Source: Ancylostoma caninum
Taxonomy: Eukaryota; Nematoda; Chromadorea; Rhabditida; Ancylostomatidae
DNA length: 64,000 nt
Reading direction: 5' to 3'
Assembly: GCA_037903475.1 (NCBI GenBank)
Contig: JBAJFG010000650.1
Location: forward strand, 62,001-126,000
Both the position numbers and the translations under genes were made by a program. The notes under the pieces are model-generated. The model saw nothing but the letters and a program-made list of their open reading frames with translations. It was not told the DNA's origin and did no database searches. Below are positions 9,584-22,400 of the stretch, one piece after another (positions within the stretch are counted from its first letter, which is position 1; each line of letters begins with the position of its first letter).

Positions 9584-10964
9584 ATGAGAATTGATGAGAG
9601 TTTGTCGTCTCAGCTTGGTTGTATGAGGGTAAAAGTTGGTGAGTTTCACATTTTTCTCATCATCCCTTGCGATACAAACTTAGGCACCGAAGAGAAGGCT
9701 CAAATCTCCGCTGTAGACGATGCAGGACTAGGCAGTCGAACCATCGGGTGGAAGATTGGTCGAACTCACTGCCTCATTCTCACTTATTTGCGAAATTTAT
9801 ATGGATACGATATGAAGAAGGATACTAGACGCCGAAACTTCTTACAACTCATGACGAGAGGAAAACGTGCAGGCATACTTCCAACAGTTGCTTGTCGCTC
9901 AATGAGATCTGAGCACAAGTGTGAATTCCTTGTGTCCAGGAGCCCCGACTGGGGAGCGCTACACCCAAGCGAAAATGAGAGAGTAATTGCAAAAAAGGCT
10001 GCATGTCTGTCCTGACTTTACTCCAAAACACAGCTCAGTTAGAATTCCCTAGACGGAATATGACAACAGACTGGAGCATGTTAGTGGCAATTTTCCACAT
10101 CAGCGTCATACGAATGAGGCTCTAAGAGCTGCTCTGAGATCACCTTCACATATGAGGAGAAATTTAATTTGAATGGACCTGACGGCGTGAAAAGCTACTG
10201 CAACGGTTTGTGGAAGAAACCTACCATCTTCAGTAGCTCCAACATCGGAGGCGGATCACTGTTGGTTTGGGGGTGACTTTTCTGCCGGGAACAAACTAGA
10301 GGCAGCTTTCGTTTCGTGTCAAATGGACTCGACGGAGTACCAGGGCACACTACAGAGACATTTACTGCCGTTTTTGAGGGAATGTCTTCGACAGAAGTAT
10401 ACTCCGCAGCAGGGTAACGCTGTAGTGCACGCCAGCCAGTCAACCAAAACTTGACTTTCGGAGAACAGAGTCCTGGAGTGGCCCACATGCAGCCCAAACC
10501 TGAACCCAACGGAGAATGTGTGGAATATCCTAGCATGGAAGGTTTACAGTAATCCGACTGAGCCGATTGATGAGCTGAAACAACAATCATCGACGCCTGG
10601 GGAGATGAAGAAGTCGATTCTATGAAGAATCTGATGAATGCTATGTCGAATTGCATCTTTGAAGTGGCATCTAAGCAGGGAGGGCCGATTGGCTATTAAA
10701 TGTTTTGTAAAGTAGTGTTGTTGCATTGTCAGATTGTTAAAAAATTGAACTGTTCATGAGTGATCGTATAGTTATGGAGCCTTGGGGAAATTGATAAATT
10801 CGAAACTAAAAGCTATGAGAAAAACTAGCGCAGTGAAAAATAGTGCCTAGAGGTTATTCTTATCCCTGTATCTAATGGATGGAACAGAAAAAATCTCCCT
10901 TGGCTGCATCTTCCAGTACTGCAAAAAAAAGTAGGGTGGCCGAATAGTTATTAAACGCAGTGTA
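9584..10964 (+). mobile_element. Degenerate Tc1-like DNA transposon
   Basis: The first frame has GTEEKAQISAVDDAGLGSRT, the N-terminal helix-turn-helix region of a Tc1-type transposase. Downstream, in changing frames, come NLDGPDGVKSY (about 10170), GGGSLLVWG (about 10245) and a C-terminal end with PNPTENVW-like and GGPIGY signals (about 10500-10700). The order is that of a Tc1 transposase broken by stops and frameshifts. The sequence at about 10932-10964 (gggtggccgaatagttatta onward, ending gcagtgta) has the look of a Tc1 terminal repeat. The matching left end was not found. Confidence 0.75.
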
Positions 10965-11395
10965 TATTATGTGTCCGCTCTGATTCAATCAAGTGGAGAA
11001 CGCCAGGACAGTCCGGAGAACGGGTCCGCTTTGGCCCAACATTGAGGAAGACGCCAGAATGCGGGTTCACCTATGAAGGAAAGACTCGCCGTGCCCCAGT
11101 GTGTGAAGAACACCAGGATACGATTTCGCTTTGGCGCAATAATCTTAAGAACGTCAGGGTAGAGGTCTGCCGATACAAAACGCGTCTACGTTCGCCGAGC
11201 AGACGGGTCCTACGATGGAAAACGGATTTCCCACACTCATATTCAACACATAAAAAAGATTTTGTATTTGAGCCCATTTAATCATTAGTTTTGCTCCTTT
11301 GGCAATTTTCTAGCTATTTTGTAAGTGTGAAACTTTTGCACATGCCTCAAGTGGCTGCCCCATCCCACTTTCTAGCGTCCTGAAAGGGCGCTAGT
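10965..11395 (+). repeat. Minisatellite/terminal-hairpin repeat family, short copy
   Basis: It has a few degenerate units of the kind 'gaacgccagga-ta-cggGTCCGCtttggcccaa', then a unique tail ending ctttctagcgtcctgaaagg and gcgctagt. The final ctagcgtcc...gggcgctag forms a 9-10 bp stem. The same tail ends the large copy at 46150-47812. It could be a Helentron-like non-autonomous element, but this is inference. Confidence 0.6.
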
Positions 11396-12076
11396 AAAAA
11401 AACAAAACAAAATATATACAAAAGGTGAAGTTCCAACCAATATCGATCTTTTTTCTTAGCGCTTTAGCTTCAGCTAATTTCAAGTGTCAGGGGATAGACG
11501 CTGCTTTTTGATAGCTTCTGAGAGCGATTTCAATATTTTAACGTCTTCTTTCTTCTTCATGACAACAAATGCCGCTCTAATCATTCTTCATCTTGTTCGG
11601 CTTCCCTTTATCAGCCGTAAACACCCTTCAAGCCGCGATGTGGGACTTGGATGTTGGAAAAAAAAGCCGCCATACGTATCTTGGGACTTCCGTTACATCC
11701 TGTTTTGAGCATGAGGAAGGTCTGAGGACACGAAGCCAGCTACTAAGTGAGGAAGCGAAGCCGACCATTGTACTGTAAATGTTGCCTATTGCTTCCCTTT
11801 TACGTGGATAATATTTTAAAATGGTGGTGACATGCGAAGCAGCTCGTACTTTCGTTTATTTGTTAAATTACTGATGAATTACTGTTTCAGGTACTGTGGT
11901 ATTGATTTGAAATCAGCTTTATTGCTGAAAGAATTGCGGCCTTCCTTACTGGGAGATAATGTGAGAGAATGGGTCTCCCATAGAAACCCACTTTCACCAA
12001 AGACATCCTGACCAGGTAGCACAAGTTCATGTGCCTTGGAAGAAGGCGGATCAAAGGCCTGCGTATTCCTGAAGTA

Positions 12077-12272
12077 TTGTGTTGGTCCGAAAGTTTTGCA
12101 CCAATATATTTTTCAGGATCAAAAATTTCAAAGGCTTTGATTCAGAATGCCACTATATGTGAACTGTAGAAGACATCTGGTTGCAGCCGTATAAAATCGT
12201 CGGACAACTCCAAGCGCAGGGTTACAGAAAACTGATGACGGTTGGGTCTCCCACAAATTGAGGGCATTGCAA

Positions 12273-12354
<82 letters not shown>

Positions 12355-12888
12355 CCCTGCTGCTGCATCCACACAGGAGGAACTTTCTCTGCGAACTCAT
12401 CACTGGAGATGAGAGCAGGCACCTGCACGTTGACAAAACATGAGAGAGAAGTTGGCTCAACTACAGGAACTGAAGGGCGCTATTTGCCTGAAGCACAGAA
12501 AAATTGACCATGTTGCTCAACTTCATGACCTCACACGGCAAATATTTCTTACCAGAAAATTGCCGAAGTACGTAAGTTGGGAAGTTCTACCTCGCCCTGT
12601 TTATTCTTTCGACTGGACCTCATCTGATGACCGCTTGTTTGAAGCACTGAAGCTGCATTTACGAGAAGAAAAATCCGATGATTAGACTAAACTGAAAAGT
12701 GAGATTTCAAGCTTCTCCGACTCACGGCTGGCAGAATTCCTGACTTCCGGATATGATGCTCTAGTGGAGCGTTGGCGTTACCTCGAAGATCACGGTGGTA
12801 TTTATTTTGTTGATCGACTATTCACAATAAAGTTAACTTCCTTTGAAAAAAGTATGAAATTTGGTGCAAGACTTTCGGACCAACCTAG
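12077..12888 (+). mobile_element. Internally deleted mariner-type transposon
   Basis: Terminal inverted repeats are visible: 12081-12104 (gttggtccgaaagttttgca...) matches the reverse complement of 12861-12884 at 23 of 24 bases. The interior 12360-12830 encodes the C-terminal half of a mariner transposase in broken frames: an ITGDES-like catalytic block near 12400, a FDWTSSDDRLFEALKLHLRE block near 12610-12670, and LVERWRYLEDHGGIYFVD at 12760-12815. The N-terminal half is replaced by unrelated sequence including a GT/GTCT microsatellite. It is non-functional. Confidence 0.82.
12275..12356. repeat. (GT)n followed by (GTCT)n microsatellite
   Basis: About 30 bases of GT dinucleotide run into about 50 bases of GTCT tetranucleotide, inside the mariner remnant. 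Confidence 0.95.
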
Positions 12889-15800
12889 TAGTGGATTCTC
12901 TTCCAGAAGGCGCGTCTGGCAGATAACATGGTTTTCAGACGCTGCTCCTGACGCTGCTCAGACGCTGCTCATAAATGTCTTCACATCCATGAATTAGATA
13001 CGTAGCTCTCAAAGAATTGCATAGTTCAGGGGATCAACCTCTTCCTTTCTGGATCTGATTGTGAATGCTTCTGGATTTCTGAATCGGAACGGACTAGAAG
13101 ACATTGGTGAAGGCAGTAATTTCTCCAAATAATTCGTTTAAACTGATATTACATACTTTCAACTAGTAGTGATCTGTTGCAGCGATTTCTTCGCACACTT
13201 ACCTATTTACTTATTCATTTGACTGTTTATTTTTTACATACTCAGAATAGGTGAGCCGCTGTGATCTAAAACTGAGCTAAGAAAAGTGTATTAGTGTTCG
13301 AGGGACCAATATTCTAATACAACGAAATTCCATCGCTGTAGATCTTTTGTAAGTACGTAGTCTAGGCGGGAATCTTTTTGACACCCCTACAATTTCATCA
13401 TCAATTGTGAGAAAAGTAACGGAGAACTACCTACATACGTAGCAATTGATGGATAGAATATTAGGGTAAAATCCAATCGTTACCCGAACCTTCCTGTAAG
13501 GAACATTCGCAGCCCCACCTGACTGCCGCGCCATTGTTTATCTGCTAAGATAAGAGGATGATCCAAGGACGGGAGGATCGCAGTCGGCGGAACTTCTTCA
13601 CGGATGCCTTACAGGCCCTCGTATCAAATCAAAAGAGGCAGGAACGCAGCAACGCAGGAATTTCCGTTGCGCTTACGCTTGGTAGAACAACGCAAGTAGT
13701 GGTCCTCTCGCGGATACCTGCGTATCGCAAGGTTTTTGTGTGGAAGTAGACAAACCGGTCAACAAGGCCGGTGGTTGCGCTTTCGCCTCCGCCGTTTTCC
13801 TCCTTCCGTGCGCGCGCGCGCGTTCCTCAGCATCCCTATCAGGATTCGCCTGGTAAGGCCGTTGCTGGCCCACTTACGCGCACTTTGCTCTAATAATTCT
13901 TTTGACAAGTCGACAGAAGACGCTCGCAGGGAGTGTGCGCGGCGCAGAGGGTGCAGCGCGCGGTATGCGGTCAAGCAGTTCGTCGACGGTTTTGATTCCA
14001 GATGTGCGTGGAACGACCGTTGCACTACAGATCCGAAGTGGCAAAAAGAAGCCGGAGCCGGAATAATGCGGTGATTTATCGACGCCAGACTGCCCTTAGT
14101 CCTAGTGTGGGTCATTCGACCAATGGGTGAGAGTTCCGGGAACTGGAAGATGTGATACATTGAGAATCGGAATTCTTCAAAAAAGCGCAGTGGATGTGTT
14201 CGGTTATTGTGGCTTTTTCTTTCGTTCGATCCCAGAGATCCCCCTTTTATAGAGATCTGCACTCCTCATTTCTTTACCTTCCTATACCTGCTCACTTTTG
14301 AGAGCGCCTTACTAAATCGATGTACAGAAGCCACCCACAGTCCCTGCCGCAGTGTATGGAAATTTCAGAGGAATTTCCAGGATTTCCAGAATTATTAATT
14401 ATCATGCTTCCTAACTACAGGTTTACAAATGAAAGTTCTCCCCACTTGTAACAGTCGCAAAATACTATTCTTACCCATTATAGTACTATTATTACCTAGA
14501 ATTAAGGTACGCTTCCAAACTTCGACAACACTCCACATACAATTTTCAGAGTATTTTCAGTGGATTTTTTTTAAATTCCTTTGTTTTCTGGAATTGCTTC
14601 TGGCCTTATTTTCGGATTTTTCATATAAGAGTCAAGCTTTCAAGCAGTACAGCTGCTTTTTTTCGGTTTTTTTCTGACATCTAGCCAATCACAAGTTTGT
14701 ACCCCTTGATACATCTCTTTTTGCAAAGCTTTCAAGCATACTCCGTGTTCAAACGATTTAAATTAAGAAATCACACTTTACTTCTTTCATAATGACGGAA
14801 ATTCAAGCTATATGCTGCTTTTACGAGACTTTGAATATACCTAACGCATGTAAATCTTTTTCACACGACACGTTGAGGGAAATATTTCATCCTCTTCCTC
14901 GAACCAGAACTTTTTTAGTTTTACTGAGTTGGAAAACTTGCTTCAAACAAACAAATTTATTACGCAACAGAAAAATCGCTAAGAGCAATTTATAGAATTC
15001 ACCAAAGCTTCTCTGTCAAAGGCCGGTATTACCAACTAAAAGGCGATTGACCAACTACAGAAAAGATACGATCTATTAAAAACCATTAAAAAATGAAATC
15101 ATAAAAGCTAAAAGGTGAACTGCAGGTGCTTCTTCTTGGTAAATCGAACTGTTCCAACGTTCAGGAAGATTAGTAAGAAATTTTCGGTACCGTTAGGTAG
15201 CAAGGCTTTCAAAAAACTTATTTGGGAATCTCTTACTTCTTGATGCTCAGACGTCTTACATAGTGAAAATCTTTTGTTAATAATAGTACGGTCGTTAAGT
15301 GTTGGTTTGGTATTAATTCTACGCGTTCTGCACCACTGTTTTTTTCACTTCTTGTTTTATATCTGACATAGGGTTGTATGTAATAAAAGTACATACATTA
15401 TTATGTGGAGGAACATTGCTGCGAAGCACCTAAACAGAACCTTTTCAGTCGTTGCGATCGACATTTCCATTCTGTGGATAAGGCTTTGAAGAAAGTAAAA
15501 GTGCCAAGTCGTCAGCCTTGTGGCGTTTTTCACATTTTGCTTGTGCTAGAGCAGGCAAAGAGATACAATAGCCATGTCACTGAGCTTATATGTATCCATA
15601 AATCTGCAAAATCCATGTTTTCACTTTCGCGCCATACTGTCTGACAAATGTTTTCTTTCACATTCTCTGCTTTTGATGCTTTTCGGGACTTCAGATTACG
15701 TGCATTCCTACTCAGCTCCAGCTACGCGCTACTATTTCGCATTGTACTCTTCGACCCAACCCGAACGGCGTTATAGTACGCAACTGCCTAACTGCATGTT

Positions 15801-16439
15801 TTCACCTGGTCTGAAAAACTCATGAGAACCTCCGCCCGATCCAGAAACCGTTGCTATTATTCATCGCACGTTATCCAGTCCAAATTTCAAAACCGCAAGG
15901 CAGCGATTCCATGCGACGCGTCGCAATCAACGTGATAATCGCGGCGATGGATGGGGCCAACTTCTCGGACGTTGAAGAGAACGATAGTCTGTGTGGGCTT
16001 GCATTTCGAGGTAACGGGGTCAAGGTTCTCACGAAGGCGCTCAAGGAAAAACGCGCGTCGGCGGCCCGCCCGTCTTGCTGCGCGGCCGCCTGCGATATCT
16101 GCGGCGGCCGGGGTCTTATTTACCGTACTATTGCGTAGTCTGGTAGCGATCATTCTCTCTAGTGTGCTAAATCTGCCTCGCTGAATTCATTCAGTCCGAG
16201 CACGTGCTGCCTCTGGGCCATTTCCATCTATGGACCACCACTCCTTTCTTAAAATCCACCCCAGCAGTTCATTCATTATCCTGGAACTTTTTCCCGCCTC
16301 ATAATCCTTGATACAAGAAACAAGGTCAAGAACCGTTACGGACAGTTCGCACCACACTCCGCCGTTCCAAAGCCATCCACACATGTCCGCCCTCAATTGC
16401 AAAGCCACTCGATCTGCCTCTAACCATAAGATTCCTGTT
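12889..16439. other. Region upstream of noah-1, no gene recognised
   Basis: Open frames here look like chance. Two GC-rich islands, about 13550-14060 and 15890-16130, stand out from AT-rich surroundings. They could hold promoter or enhancer sequence for the downstream gene, but no motif decides this. Confidence 0.4.
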
Positions 16440-16449
16440 CATTCCAGAG
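16440..16449 (+). promoter_or_regulatory. Likely spliced-leader acceptor of noah-1
   Basis: The sequence ttcattccag|ag precedes the ATG at 16450 by two bases. A pyrimidine-rich stretch ending CAG directly before a start codon, with no upstream coding exon, is typical of a nematode trans-splice site. Confidence 0.55.
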
Positions 16450-19400
16450 ATGCTGCGAGCGGCGGCGCTGATCTTGGCGCTGGGCTCCACTGTCCAGGCC
16501 GTATTTGAATGCTCCAGCCAAGAAACGACCGCTTTTGTTCGGATAGCACGGGCTCGACTTGATGGAACACCAGTGGTCGTTTCAACTGCTGGTATGCTTT
16601 ATTCTCCTTGTTCCCTTTATATTTCACTTCTTTCTCTGCTATACAAGTCTTAAGATTTCCTTTCGGCAGATCCTGTAGTGTTTTTTGCTTAAGCTGGATT
16701 TATTTTTGTTGCACTTATGAATTGAGTGGGTAAAGTTTACCGCCGAGTGAAAAATGGACTTCTTTTTAGTCTATTTCTTGTTCGCATGTAGTGCTCAGTA
16801 CTTCTCAATAGGTCTGGTGTGGTGTAGTTTTATGAACAGAGTTAGACTCCACACTATTTTCTCCTTCTACGCCCACTTTATCTTTTTCGCGCGTTCACTC
16901 CCTGGGGCTAGGGCCTAGAACAAAAACGTCCCTGTGCTGATATGATTAAGGCATTTATACGTAGTCTGGATGATTATCACGGCTGAGAAAAGCACTAATA
17001 CGTGAGCTCTTCACTCTAATGCAACCGTTTTCAAATGTGGACAAATTTGCTCGAAAATCACAACAACAAAAATCCGAATATTGCGTTTTTTTTTTCGTAA
17101 AACACCTAGCTAATGTTCACAATAACCACACCTTTGTGAGTTTACTGGCAGTTTCAGTTCTGGTTCTGGTGTGAACAAAAAGTAGTTTGAAGACCATAGG
17201 ATGTCAGCGCATTCCAAGAGCTATCCCAAAAACAACACTAGCAGTAACCTTACAAAAATATTGATTCCCGGAGTCAAGCAGTTGTCCAAAAGAAATATTT
17301 TTCATATTTTCATATTGTAGTATGTTGCTTGGGTATTGTTTCTAGTGCTTATTTGACCATATTTAGAAGTACACTTCACTTGAAATAGAATGTGAAATTC
17401 AAATTTAGCCTTTGGGGACCTCCTCGAGTTCTAGCCTGGGGAAAAGTATGAAATCTTTCGGAACATCACGTCATTTTCTTACCGAGCGAGAAATCCGCTG
17501 CCGAAATAATTTCTCTCTCTCAGAACAATTACAGTAGCTCCGCTCAGAAGTTGATAAACAACAAAACAAAGTAAAAAAAACTCGTATAATGACGATATGT
17601 TCGAGAACAAGACAATTATAATAAAATGCCAATGAATGAGGTTCTGGGTTCAAAAGGTTCTATATCGATCATGTGTTTACTGCTTACTTCGCTGAAGTTG
17701 CTTTGCTCAGGTATTCAGTCAAAAATTAGACGAATTTGAGGGAAGACTCGTTGTGGAGTTGTTTTCGGTCGCTCGCTACCTACTTGGTCAGTTGCCTCGT
17801 TCCGTGGGGTATTTAAAAAACTACTATTTCTGAAACCGTCCTTAGAACAAATACTTTGTCATAAGTGCTCGTATTTAGCCGACGAGCGGGTTTGAGTAAG
17901 TACGTAGCACCTCACCAGATTTCCATAGAAACATTCCCAATTTTTTCGCTGGAATTTGATATAGGGTATACTCAAGAATCCTTAAAACCTCTATTTTACC
18001 CTGAGAGCAAACAAGTAATCCAATAATTGCTTTTCAGGTCACGATCTCACCTGCGCCCAGTACTGCCGGAACAACATCGAGCCTACGACCGGAGCTCAAC
18101 GAGTATGCGCTTCGTTTAACTTCGACGGACGAGAAACCTGCTATTTCTTCGACGATGCCGCCTCACCAGCAGGTAACATTGCAACGTTACCAGTTTCCAG
18201 CACGTGTATGAAGACTTTTTCTTTAACACAGAGACATGAGTCGTTGTTAAGGAACCAGTCAGCTGACAGCGAATCCGTCGGCTAACAACTTCTACTACGA
18301 GAAGACGTGTCTGCCTGGAGTGTCCGCTCACGAGGCTTGCACGTATCGCTCGTTCTCCTTTGAGCGTATGCGAAAGACTGTTCTGGAGGGTTTCGTTCGG
18401 AAGAGTGTGCAGGTAATGAAAATGCTGCTCGTGAACATGGGTTGATTCCTTCTCAAGCAGCGGCTTTCTCCTTTAATTCAGTCAATGCCTTAATCAGTGC
18501 CGCTCAAGTGGAGGGGCTTAAAAACCTAACACCGCGAAAATGGAGCGTTCACGTATAGTTGTTGCTTCTGGCCAAATTAAAATGTGCTTCTTTTGGCTTT
18601 TTTGTCATGCGTAGTTCCTTCCACATTACTTCATGAGCTGGATTTCACGCTAATAAGCAAACCCATCAAATTTTTCCCCTGGAAATACGATTCAAAATCG
18701 GCGAAGCTCTCCTGTTATCATTTCCGGAAAACGCTATCTTCGCAGAAAAACGCAGGTGACGTTGAAAACGAGACTGTCCGATAGAGATTGGGGTTAATGT
18801 GTCATGCGATTTCGCGAACTTTTCAACATTCCGGTGAAGGCCAAGAATTTCAGCGGGGAAGTGAATGGATAGTTTACGGGTTTGAAGGGGTTTCTGAACA
18901 AATACGGTCATTTGAAGACGCTAGTGAAAGCTGGGAACAAGAGGAGTTTTTGTAACGGTGACACTCGATGTATGTGTATTCACCAACGAAATCGAACGAA
19001 CTTAGAGACAAAACGGTCCAAACATTCACTATTCAATGAGGAATCTGAAAAAAGCGTGGATCCAGCCGTTTTTTTTCGAAATTCGTGTGAAAAAAAACTC
19101 TCGCAAAATCATATATTTCTGCCACTACTCTAAAGAAAGCATAAACCAGACCAATCCACACAACTCCACCGATAATTCAATAAACTTTTCCAGGTAGCCA
19201 ATCGGGAGCAGTGCCTGTCCGCTTGCTTGAAGGAGAAAGAGTTTGTCTGCAGATCCGTCAATTACAATTATGACTCCTACCTTTGCGAGTTGAGCACTGA
19301 GGACAGAAGGTGAGCCTCTTTTCCAAAAAAGAAAACTCATGTTAAGACAAAAGTTTAAATAAAAACAGGAGGTTCGCCCTACCTTCCTAACGGCATTCTA

Positions 19401-22400
19401 TTCAGATCTAAGCCCACCCACCTTCGCATGGCTGATGGAGCAGTTGATTACTACGACAACAACTGCCTATCTCGTAAGTTCCAGCTTGATTTTGGAGTAG
19501 AATTAATTCAAATCCGCGATTTAACGATCAAAACTGCTGAAGTAATTTAAATCCGCGATTTAAAGGTCAAAACCGCTGTGGACCCTCTGGAGGAAATCTC
19601 GTCTTCGTGAAGACGACCAACTTCGAGATCAAGTTCTACGACCACACTCAGTCCGTCGAAGCTCAGGAGTCGTATTGTCTTCAGAAGTGCCTGGATTCTC
19701 TCAACACCTTCTGCAGGTAGATGGCTCTCACAAACTCTTCATCGCTCCGTGAGACGTTCTTACGTAAAGCAATCCCATTTAAGATCTGTCGAATTTAATC
19801 CAACGGAGAAAAACTGCATTGTCTCCGATGAGGACACGTTCTCAAGAGCTGACCAACAGGGACAGGTCGTCGGCAAGGACTACTACGAGCCTATCTGTGT
19901 TGCAGGTGAGGGAGATTTGAGCCTCAGGCAAGGATGCATGAGATTACGTATGGTAACCCTGTCAACGTACTAAAATTTATCCCTTATGTGACACTTATCA
20001 ACATGTTTGTCCATGCGTGACGTAGTCTACCCCCAGTTGTAGCTCATAGGTAATCACAACCATGGGTATGAGATTACACAACCTTGCAGTGATGTCTCCG
20101 GGGTCGCATGCACTCCTGAGGTGTTACCTGGGGTGAACGTGTTGACACCGCACAAATTTACCTATCGTGAAAAGAGCGTCGACACATTCACCCTGGGTAA
20201 TCTCAATGATACATCCAACGCCTGGCGTAGCTATTTCTGTCACCGTCTGGCAATCCCTCCACTTCAATCCATCACGTAGAAAACCCACATTTCACCTGTG
20301 ATGGAAATCTGGGTCACGAAGTCGCCGCTGCCCCAACTTGTTGCGCAGCGAAATCGTGACCTGAAAGTATCACTGTCACCACAACGGGCGATAAAACTTG
20401 CGTATGCAAAGAGACGGAACAATTTTTCGGGGGGGGGGGGACAGGAAATTCCACTGAAGAACTATCCAAGATGCTTTTTCGTCAAGCCTTGGGTTCTTCC
20501 AGTTCGTAATACTACAACAACAATGCCTACCTATATTATTTGTCTGTTATATTCTTTTATGTATATTCTTTCTCAATCTGGTCTGGTAGCACATATAAAC
20601 CCATTGCATTTAATATTAGATAAATAGAAAGTCAGAATTCTCAATTTTGCCAGAACCCCTCTAATATGAGTTTCATTTATAGCTTCCCTCCTCATGTCTT
20701 CTTACAAGTAGTCATCCATAACTATGAACTATGTACTTCGGTAACGCTGGAAAATAACATCCTAAAATTTCAGTCTCAGGGGTTTAAAGAATTCAAATCT
20801 TTCACATTCTGATATATTATCCATACATATTTCGAGCCCTAACCTCATTTCACAACGTGCTTATTTATACGAGTTTGCTAAAATACCTTTAGCAAGCTTA
20901 AAATTGTAGCTATCTCTTGTCATCAATAGATGAGCTTTGTAATGGAAAAACAGGAAAATGTCCAAATAACACTTTTTTTCTGGAAAATCGCTTCTTTGTC
21001 TACTGTCAGGCTTCTTTTGACCAAGCCTATGCAGATACCAGGGCAAGGTCTCTTGGCATTCTGTCGTAGGATACTTATAAGTAGTCTCAATACTACTTAT
21101 ATATACGAGTTACAGTGAAGGCCAATCGTTATTGTACCACAGCCGGTGGCAATGGGATCGCGCCGCACTGCTCGTTAACCTATGTTGATATGTGTTAGCC
21201 CAGAGGGTAGACATTCGGGTGGGCCCGTATCAACGTGGGTTAACGAGTGCTGCAGGGTGGTCCCCTTTGCCAGCGGTACAATTACGATTAATCTTCGCTT
21301 TTGATTGGTTCTAAGAGTCGATGAAGACCCATTGATTATGTTGGACGTGAGCCAAACGCTAGTAGCCGCCCACTATCACGAATTGGGACCCCCTCTAATA
21401 TGCAGGTCATTATAAACGATAGCATGTCTCATAAAATTTTCAACACTTACACTTTTTGCTGTGTTGTACTATTTAGAACTGTATATGCTACAAAACTGCA
21501 AGAAAAAATGTTTCGTGTTCCTATTTTACCACTCATCCCAGAGGAAGACGCACGCATTTCCCGAAGACAAAGTGCGTCACAAAGTCACCAGACGACCTGC
21601 ATTGGCGACCCGAATTTCATCAAGACTAGTGGGGTCTAGCAAGTAGATTCCGATAAAACAATCCTTGGTACACAATCCCGGATCCGCATTCTTGGAATAC
21701 TTCCGAGAAGGCGCTGGGTCAGCGTAATGACTCATTGACCGGTTTGTGGTAAAATTGAAAATTGTGTCACCTTGTTCCTTCCGAAACTTTTAGCCTAGCA
21801 TTGCAGTACCGTCTTTGGCTTCGTGATTTCGCAGCATTCCAAGCATGATTAACAACTGGTATCCCATAATGTAGTGTATGGTACGAAGATGTACGATGTT
21901 GCAAAGTAGGGCAGTGGCGATGTGACTAACAGATAGTGCGCTTCGACGTCCTTCACCTTCATCCGCCAGATTATGACTCTAGACAACTGGGGAGATTGTT
22001 TTAGTCGAACACATCTGCGAGGTGTTACGGATTGTTTGTTTTTCAGGGTCCGACATTCTCAGATCAAGGGTTTTTGGGACAATAAGTGAAAGTAGAACAT
22101 TTTTTCTGCATTCTTAGCTTAAAAAGCGAGTGTGCTGATGGTTTGTCCGCTAGAAAGAAAAAGAAAGCATTGGTCAGAGGAGCATGAAATCAGAAGACAG
22201 ACGCCAATGCACAAGTACCAACGATCGAAAGGTAGCGGGATGGGGGAGCAGGGATATTACTGGAAGTTTGAAGATGTTCTTGTCTAGAATATGTTAAATA
22301 GATTTCAATAGCTTGACTTGGTTCCCCTATCTCTGCTATCAATCTCTAATGGATGTACTTACCAGTTTACCAGTTTAACTCTAGATTTGGTCTCTCAATA

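Noticed and set aside
12142..12507. Frames over the GT/GTCT microsatellite
   Set aside because: Low-complexity translation inside a mariner remnant.
13759..14262. 167-codon frame on the - strand
   Set aside because: No recognisable domain, overlaps a frame on the other strand over a GC-rich island, no splice context.
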